This document shows, piece after piece, positions 58,508-64,000 of a DNA stretch of 64,000 nt; the stretch's first letter is position 1; each line of letters opens with the position of its first letter. The notes beneath the pieces are model-generated. The model was not told the origin of the DNA. It did not search any database and saw nothing but the letters and a program-made list of their open reading frames with translations. Source of the stretch: Elysia crispata. Its lineage: Eukaryota > Mollusca > Gastropoda > Plakobranchidae. Location: NCBI GenBank assembly GCA_033675545.1, contig JAWDGP010005048.1, forward strand, positions 132,501 to 196,500, in the 5' to 3' direction. The position numbers and the translations under genes were made by a program.

Positions 58508-59581
58508 TTATTTATCAAAATTAGAAAAAAGAGAATGAAAAACAGATCTGTATTTGCTGTTGTAGTTGTAGTATACGAAGATGTTGATCGACGCGTTTAT
58601 GTAGGCACACGTTCTGCTTATCTGACTAAATATCGCAAACAAAAGTGTCAATTTTGTTTCGTCATCAAACTTCGGGTATATAAGACGAGTAGCTGAAAAC
58701 ATCACAAACGGTAGCTGGGACATGATGAAGATAGAACACACTAGGACCACAGATTTGACCACCTGCAGATCTTTAGTTGACATACTCTGGGCAGCTGCTT
58801 TGTCTGATGCCTGCTCAGAAATTTGTGATCCTGTAACGGTGAAAGTTTTTCGTATCTTTGAAGACTGGTAGAGCTTGTAACTGAGAACAGTAACACAAGT
58901 TAGCATTGTCAGATAGTTGAACCAGATCAGGAAACCGCGGTTTAGAATATCGTTGATACGCGACATGGATGCTCTGTTTACGCTGGCCAGGTATAAAGCT
59001 GTGACATTTGTCCTCGGATCTGTTCTCCACTTAATTCTGCAAATTGTTAACACTGGCAGCCTTAGCGAGACAGCTAGGACAACCAGGAAAAACACCCATT
59101 TAATTGTTCTAGATTTCGTAAATACCAGCTTGAATTTAAGGGGCATGGCTACGCATGCGCAACGAATAACCCCGAGGGAGACTGCGATGAAGGCAGACAG
59201 GTCGTAGGCTGTGAACGCAGGCCAGTAAAGTAAAAACAAAAGCAAAGACTTGTCGAACGGCCATGGAGAGGGTTTGACAAGGCTGTCCATCACATAACCA
59301 CACACAGACGGTGAGATAAGAGCGAGAAATGCAAGATCTGAGAATGACAGCGAGATCAGTAATATTGTCACGTTGTCCTTGGCCCCGGCCTTGAGAAACA
59401 CGACAAGATTGGTAATGTTAGCGACAAAACCAAACACTATAATAGGAGGCCAAGTGTAAGATAATATTTCTAAAACCTTAAAAAACTCCGCAACGTAAAG
59501 CATTGAACTGGCAGTACGTGGTGCTTGCGTGGAGATAACAGTCAAAGAATTATTTAACACTAAACCAGTCATAGTCTGCAT
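58508..59581 (-). CDS. Receptor G3: rhodopsin-like GPCR, molluscan chemosensory-receptor type
   Basis: Segmental duplicate of G2, intronless, 357 residues from MQTMTGLVLNNS. The seven helices and the marks FGFVANITNLVVF, SLSFSDLAFL, IRCACVAMPLKF and NIFVYYNYNSKYR are kept. Differences from G2 include TICRIKWRTD for TIFRITSRTD, LTCVTVLSY for IACVIVLSY, and TLLFAIFSQISRTC for GLLFGIFSQISNTC. The frame is open 21 codons further upstream (to 59644), but that extension is out of frame in G2, so MQTM is preferred. A surface chemosensory or peptide receptor role is inferred from the family; the ligand is unknown. Confidence 0.88.
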   Translation of the reverse strand: MQTMTGLVLNNSLTVISTQAPRTASSMLYVAEFFKVLEILSYTWPPIIVFGFVANITNLVVFLKAGAKDNVTILLISLSFSDLAFLALISPSVCGYVMDSLVKPSPWPFDKSLLLFLLYWPAFTAYDLSAFIAVSLGVIRCACVAMPLKFKLVFTKSRTIKWVFFLVVLAVSLRLPVLTICRIKWRTDPRTNVTALYLASVNRASMSRINDILNRGFLIWFNYLTMLTCVTVLSYKLYQSSKIRKTFTVTGSQISEQASDKAAAQSMSTKDLQVVKSVVLVCSIFIMSQLPFVMFSATRLIYPKFDDETKLTLLFAIFSQISRTCAYINASINIFVYYNYNSKYRSVFHSLFSNFDK

Positions 59582-59644
59582 GACGTAAGAAACTGTTTTC
59601 ACTGTATCTAAAGAGTGTTCGCGTCTTTCCTTTAGCGACACCAA

Positions 59645-60769
59645 TACCTTAATGCCAAGGAAACAAAACTTTGTCGTGTTAGTTTGGTAAAAACATGTTT
59701 CATTTCAGAGGATCTCATATGCTTGGATACAAAGTGTAAAAGGTAATGTTAACAGATATTGAGAATACGTAGCTCTTTTGAATCTTTCCTACCCAATGTA
59801 ACCAAAAAAAAATTAACGTTAAGTAAACCAGACAGAGTGAACCTTTTAAGAAATCAAATGCCGAGACTAATTATCTTAGTACTGGCTCCTCTGTCTTACA
59901 TACTAAATTATTAACACACTTTCAGCGCCCTCTTTCCCCTTCCTTTGTACCCCCCCCCCTTTTTTTCTCATTCCTAAACGCATACCGGCTACAAATAATA
60001 AAATAATTAGTGCTTGTTCACGTTGCTTAAAAAGACAACTAACTAAAATGTCATTGTTAGTCACATATCGATGAGAACAGAGCTGGAAAAACCAAGACCA
60101 TGTTTGATGTGGATTAACCATTAAAAATCAATGTTAAATATAGTTCTTGTTAGCATTTAATGTTAGAAAACTGCCGTTAATTACCTATAGAAATATCTCG
60201 AACATGTTATTAAATTTGAACTTTTTGTAACCCGTACACTGTGCGAGACAAACAGTGAAGAAACTCCAAACTTCTATCAATATCAATTAAGATAGACAAG
60301 CACTAGAGAAACTCCAAATTTCTTTCAACATCAATTAAGATAGACAAGCATTAGAGAAACTCCAAACCTCTATCAACATCAATTAAGATTTTTCTTAACG
60401 TTAGGACAGCTTTATTAGACAATATGAAGCAAGTCCAGGACTAATAACAATTATATAAGTTACATTGCAAAAATAATCATAACGATAATTATAAATATTG
60501 ATTTTTTTTTTCTGCAAATGTGTGCCTTGTTAATTTTTGCTGAAAAATTACACTTTGTTGAAATTATAGATCTGTATTTTCCAGTCTTTGGATCTGACCT
60601 TATTAAAGATGTGATTAAGAAATTTATACAGTTATAAAACAGGAAAATCCTGATCATGTGATTAAGAATATGTATCCTATACCCCTATTCAGCAGCAAGC
60701 GCTAATGAAGTATTGTAAGGATCAATCAGCATCTAGCTAGAACTCTTGTAAAATGATCTACTGGAGTTT

Positions 60770-60773
<4 letters not shown>
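59645..60773. other. No gene; block 2 upstream sequence
   Basis: Matches 42315-43353. A 48-bp unit ('agatagacaagcactagaga' and following) is repeated at 60262-60385 (about 2.5 units), where block 1 has a single copy near 42920. Confidence 0.75.

Positions 60774-60832
<59 letters not shown>
60774..60832. repeat. (GA)n microsatellite
   Basis: Pure GA; counterpart of 43354-43495. Confidence 0.95.
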
Positions 60833-61369
60833 GAGAACTCGAGCTCTACAAGGGGTGAAAGATGCTTGAAATCGAGCCCATCGCCTATTCTTGGTCTGTC
60901 TAGGTGAGTACACCCTCGGCCTGGACTAAAACATAAACTGTAACTAAACCTTAAGTCTAGAGTCAAGTATCAATAAAAGTCTTCTCAGACTAACTCATAG
61001 AGTTTACTAGCGTAGAAACGGACATTTTTGTATTAAAATAAGTTAAATTCCGTTATTTTTTTATTTATTATCTTTAAAATAAAATGTTTAAAAAAAAAAT
61101 TATTTTTTTAAAGTGATTCAGAGCTTGAATTTAAACTTAGCGTTGGATTTAGGACGGATTGTTTATGCAACGCAAAAGAAATCACCTGGAAATCTATTTA
61201 TCAAAATGCATGAGAGACTTGAATTCAGACTGAAAATCTATACTTTGCGAAAAGAGATTAAAACATGAACAACCCGACTATAAACTACAGCAATTTAAAA
61301 CAGAAACGAGGGAAAGAAAGCAGAGCATTAGGTGTTTTTGCCATGCTTCTCTCTAGATCTATGTGTCTC

Positions 61370-61385
61370 CGTCTCTCTGTCTCTC

Positions 61386-61448
<63 letters not shown>
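61370..61448. repeat. (CT)n microsatellite
   Basis: Counterpart of the CT tract at 44068-44145. Confidence 0.95.
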
Positions 61449-61451
<3 letters not shown>

Positions 61452-61654
61452 TTTCTGTACGTTTTAAAAAATTTTTGCACTCTTTCAATTTCTGAAAAGC
61501 AACTTTAATATGTTACAAGAAACTACAATTGTATTTTCGATTGAACCGGTACCATATTATCAACGGCTCACATATCTAATTCTCTGTCTTTATCTCAATG
61601 TTTTTCTTTGTTTTTCTTACTCTGTGCTCCTATGTTTCTATGTCTCTTCTTTAT

Positions 61655-64000
61655 CTTATTGTTCTCTGCCTCAAGCTCTACCAGTCTTCAACAATACGAG
61701 AAAGTTTCGCCGTCACAGGACCCTAACCTTCTGAGCAGGCATCAGATAAAGCAGCTGCCCTGTCTATGTCCACTAAAGATCTGCAGGTGGTCAAATCTGT
61801 GGTCCTAGTGTGCTCTATCTTCATCATGTCCCAGCTACCGTTTGTGATGCTCTCAGCAACTCGTCTCATCAACCCAGAGTATGTCAACTAAAGATCTGCA
61901 GGTGGCCAAATCTGTGGTCCTAGTGTGCTCTATCTTCATCATGTCCCAGTTACCGTTTGTGATGCTCTCAGCAACTCGTCTCATCAACCCAGAGTATGTC
62001 AACTAAAGATCTGCAGGTGGCCAAATCTGTGGTCCTTGTGTGCTCTATCTTCATCATGTCCCAGCTACCGTTTGTGATGCTCTCAGCAACTCGTCTCATC
62101 AACCCAGAGTATGTCAACTAAAGATCTGCAGGTGGCCAAATATGTGGTCCTAGTGGGCTCTATCTTCATCATGTCCCAGTTACCGTTTGTGATGCTCTCA
62201 GCAACTCGTCTCATCAACCCAGAGTATGTCCACTAAAGATCTGCAGGTGGTCAAATCTGTGGTCCTTGTGTGCTCTATCTTCATCATGTCCCAGTTACCG
62301 TTTGTGATGCTCTCAGCAACTCGTCTCATCAACCCAGAGTATGTTAACTAAAGATGTGCAGGTGGTCACATCTGTGGTCCTTGTGTGCTCTACCTTCATC
62401 ATGTCCCAGTTACCGTTTGTGATGCTCTCAGCAACTCGTCTCATCAAGCCAGAGTATGTCAACTAAAGATCTGCAGGTGGTCAAATCTGTGGTCCTTGTG
62501 TGCTCTATCTTCATCATGTCCCAGTTACCGTTTGTGATGCTCTCAGCAACTCGTCTCATCAACCCAGAGTATGTCCACTAAAGATCTGCAGGTGGTCAAA
62601 TCTGTGGTCCTTGTGTGCTCTATCTTCATCATGTCCCAGTTACCGTTTGTGATGCTCGCAGCAACTCGTCTCATCAACCCAGAGTATGTCCACTAAAGAT
62701 CTGCAGGTGGCCAAATCTGTGGTCCATGTGTGGTCTACCTTAATCATGTCCCAGTTACCGTTTGTGATGATATAAGCAACTCGTCTCATCAACCCCGAGT
62801 ATGTCCCCTAAAGATCTGCAGGTGGTCAAATCTGTGGTCCATGTGTGCTCTATCTTCATCATGTCCCAGTTACCGTTTGTGATGCTCGCAGCAACTCGTC
62901 TCATCAACCCAGAGTATGTCCACTAAAGATCTGCAGGTGGCCAAATCTGTGGTCCATGTGTGGTCTACCTTAATCATGTCCCAGTTACCGTTTGTGATGA
63001 TATAAGCAACTCGTCTCATCAACCCCGAGTATGTCCCCTAAAGATCTGCAGGTGGTCAAATCTGTGGTCCTTGTGTGCTCTATCTTCATCATGTCCCAGT
63101 TACCGTTTATGATGCTCTCAGCAACTCGTCTCATCAACCCAGAGTATGTCCACTAAAGATCTGCAGGTGGTCAAATCTGTGGTCCATGTGTGCTCTATCT
63201 TCATCATGTCCCAGTTACTGTTTGTGATGCTCTCAGCAACTCGTCTCATCAACACAGAGTATGTCCACTAAAGATCTGCAGGTGGTCAAATCTGTGGTCC
63301 TTGTGTGCTCTATCTTCATCATGTCCCAGTTACCGTTTGTGATGCTCTCTGCAACTCGTCTCATCAACCCAGAGTATGTCCACAAAATATCTGCAGGTGG
63401 CCAAATCTGTGGTCCTAGTGTGCTCTATCTTCATCATGTCCCAGATACCGTTTGTGATGCTCTCAGCAACTAGTCTCATCAACCCAGAGTATGTCTACTA
63501 AAGATCTGCAGGTGGCCAAATCTGTGGTCCTTGTGTGGTCTATCTTCATCATGTCCCAGTTACCGTTTATGATGCTCTCAGCAACTCGTCTCATCAACCC
63601 AGAGTATGTCAACTAAAGATCTGCAGGTGGTCAAATCTGTGGTCCTAGTGTGCTCTATCTTCATCATGTCCCAGCTACCGTTTGTGATGCTCTCAGCAAC
63701 TCGTCTCATCAACCCAGAGTATGTCAACTAAAGATCTGCAGGTGGCCAAATCTGTGGTCCTTGTGTGCTCTATCTTCATCATGTCCCAGTACCGTTTTTC
63801 ATGCTCTCAGCAACTCGTCTCATCAATCCAGAGTATGTCAACTAAAGATCTGCAGAGGGTCAAATCTGTGGTCCTTGTGTGCTCTATCTTTATCATCTCC
63901 TAGATTTCTTTCTTTCTGATTTCAACAACTCGTTTCTTGGTCCTGACGTTCCATAAAGGCAAAATTAACATTTTTCTTCGGTATTTTTTGTCAGATAAGC
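61655..64000 (+). pseudogene. Second receptor pseudogene with amplified TM6 segment (partial)
   Basis: Same structure as 44355-48895: TM5 end, third loop, 115-bp units, then G1-like sequence (TTR-LVL, 'cggtattttttgtcagataagc' equivalent of the start of TM7) cut by the window end. The two loci are products of one segmental duplication but have different unit numbers. Confidence 0.9.
61765..63900 (+). repeat. 115-bp receptor-exon satellite, 19 units
   Basis: First unit starts at 61765 and last at 63834: 18 x 115 less one base. Units are more diverged than in the first array. A two-unit block ('gctcgcagcaactc' plus 'gatgatataagcaac') occurs twice (62655-62790 and 62885-63010), showing duplication of 230 bp. 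Confidence 0.95.

Larger units (their letters stand above)
57782..64000 (+). repeat. Segmental duplication, block 2 (runs off the window)
   Basis: Direct copy of 40449-48790. It lacks the giant 51-bp array on its left side, so the block boundary or the array insertion point is exactly 40449/57782. Confidence 0.93.

Noticed and set aside
58508-59644. Longer N-terminus of G3 (21 extra residues)
   Set aside because: The extension is out of frame in the otherwise near-identical G2, and G1 lacks it.
63261-63919. Small proteins from the 115-bp arrays
   Set aside because: Each unit shifts the frame; these are short pieces of receptor TM6 and its other frames.

Overview
The window is metazoan nuclear DNA and most resembles a gastropod mollusc, probably a heterobranch. 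This rests on GT-AG split exons encoding an 8-cysteine EGF/C-type-lectin membrane protein, intronless rhodopsin-like receptors of the kind expanded as chemosensory receptors in sea slugs and pond snails, an RTE-like LINE, a Penelope-like fragment, a Ty3/Gypsy remnant and very heavy microsatellite and minisatellite content. The species is inference; I could not search databases. By eye about 40% of the window is tandem repeat.

Layout. 1-1876: flank plus short 51-bp minisatellite of a dispersed repeat (copy 1). 2648-10003 (+): nine exons of a C-type-lectin / four-EGF / transmembrane gene; its last exon runs straight into a 13-copy 74-bp tandem array (to 10930) made from that exon's own end. 11398-13984: arm of a large inverted duplication holding a 120-bp repeat. 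13985-15076 (-): receptor gene G1. 16431-18745 and 21738-21918: 37/38/76-bp satellites, split by an RTE-like LINE (18746-21741). 22000-24240: SINE-like piece, pogo/Tigger-type MITE, Penelope-like GIY-YIG fragment, and flank of dispersed-repeat copy 2. 24241-40448: a giant 51-bp minisatellite, about 317 units. 40449-48895: receptor gene G2 (-) followed by a receptor pseudogene (+) in which a 115-bp stretch encoding the TM6 region is amplified to 37 units. 48896-54165: inverted copy of the left part, with a broken lectin copy. 54166-56415: dispersed-repeat copy 3, carrying an internally deleted Ty3/Gypsy element. 57782-64000: direct duplicate of the G2 block, with receptor gene G3 (-) and a second pseudogene with 19 units of the 115-bp repeat, running off the end.

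How it fits together. Three host gene types have been duplicated by large inverted and direct segmental duplications: one lectin/EGF gene with a broken copy, and five receptor loci of which three are intact. The most unusual theme is that pieces of host coding exons have become tandem satellites at least twice independently: the lectin gene's terminal exon (74 bp x 13) and a receptor TM6 segment (115 bp x 37 and x 19). The giant 51-bp array is open in one frame on both strands over 4.7 kb, but the pattern of its variants argues against protein coding.
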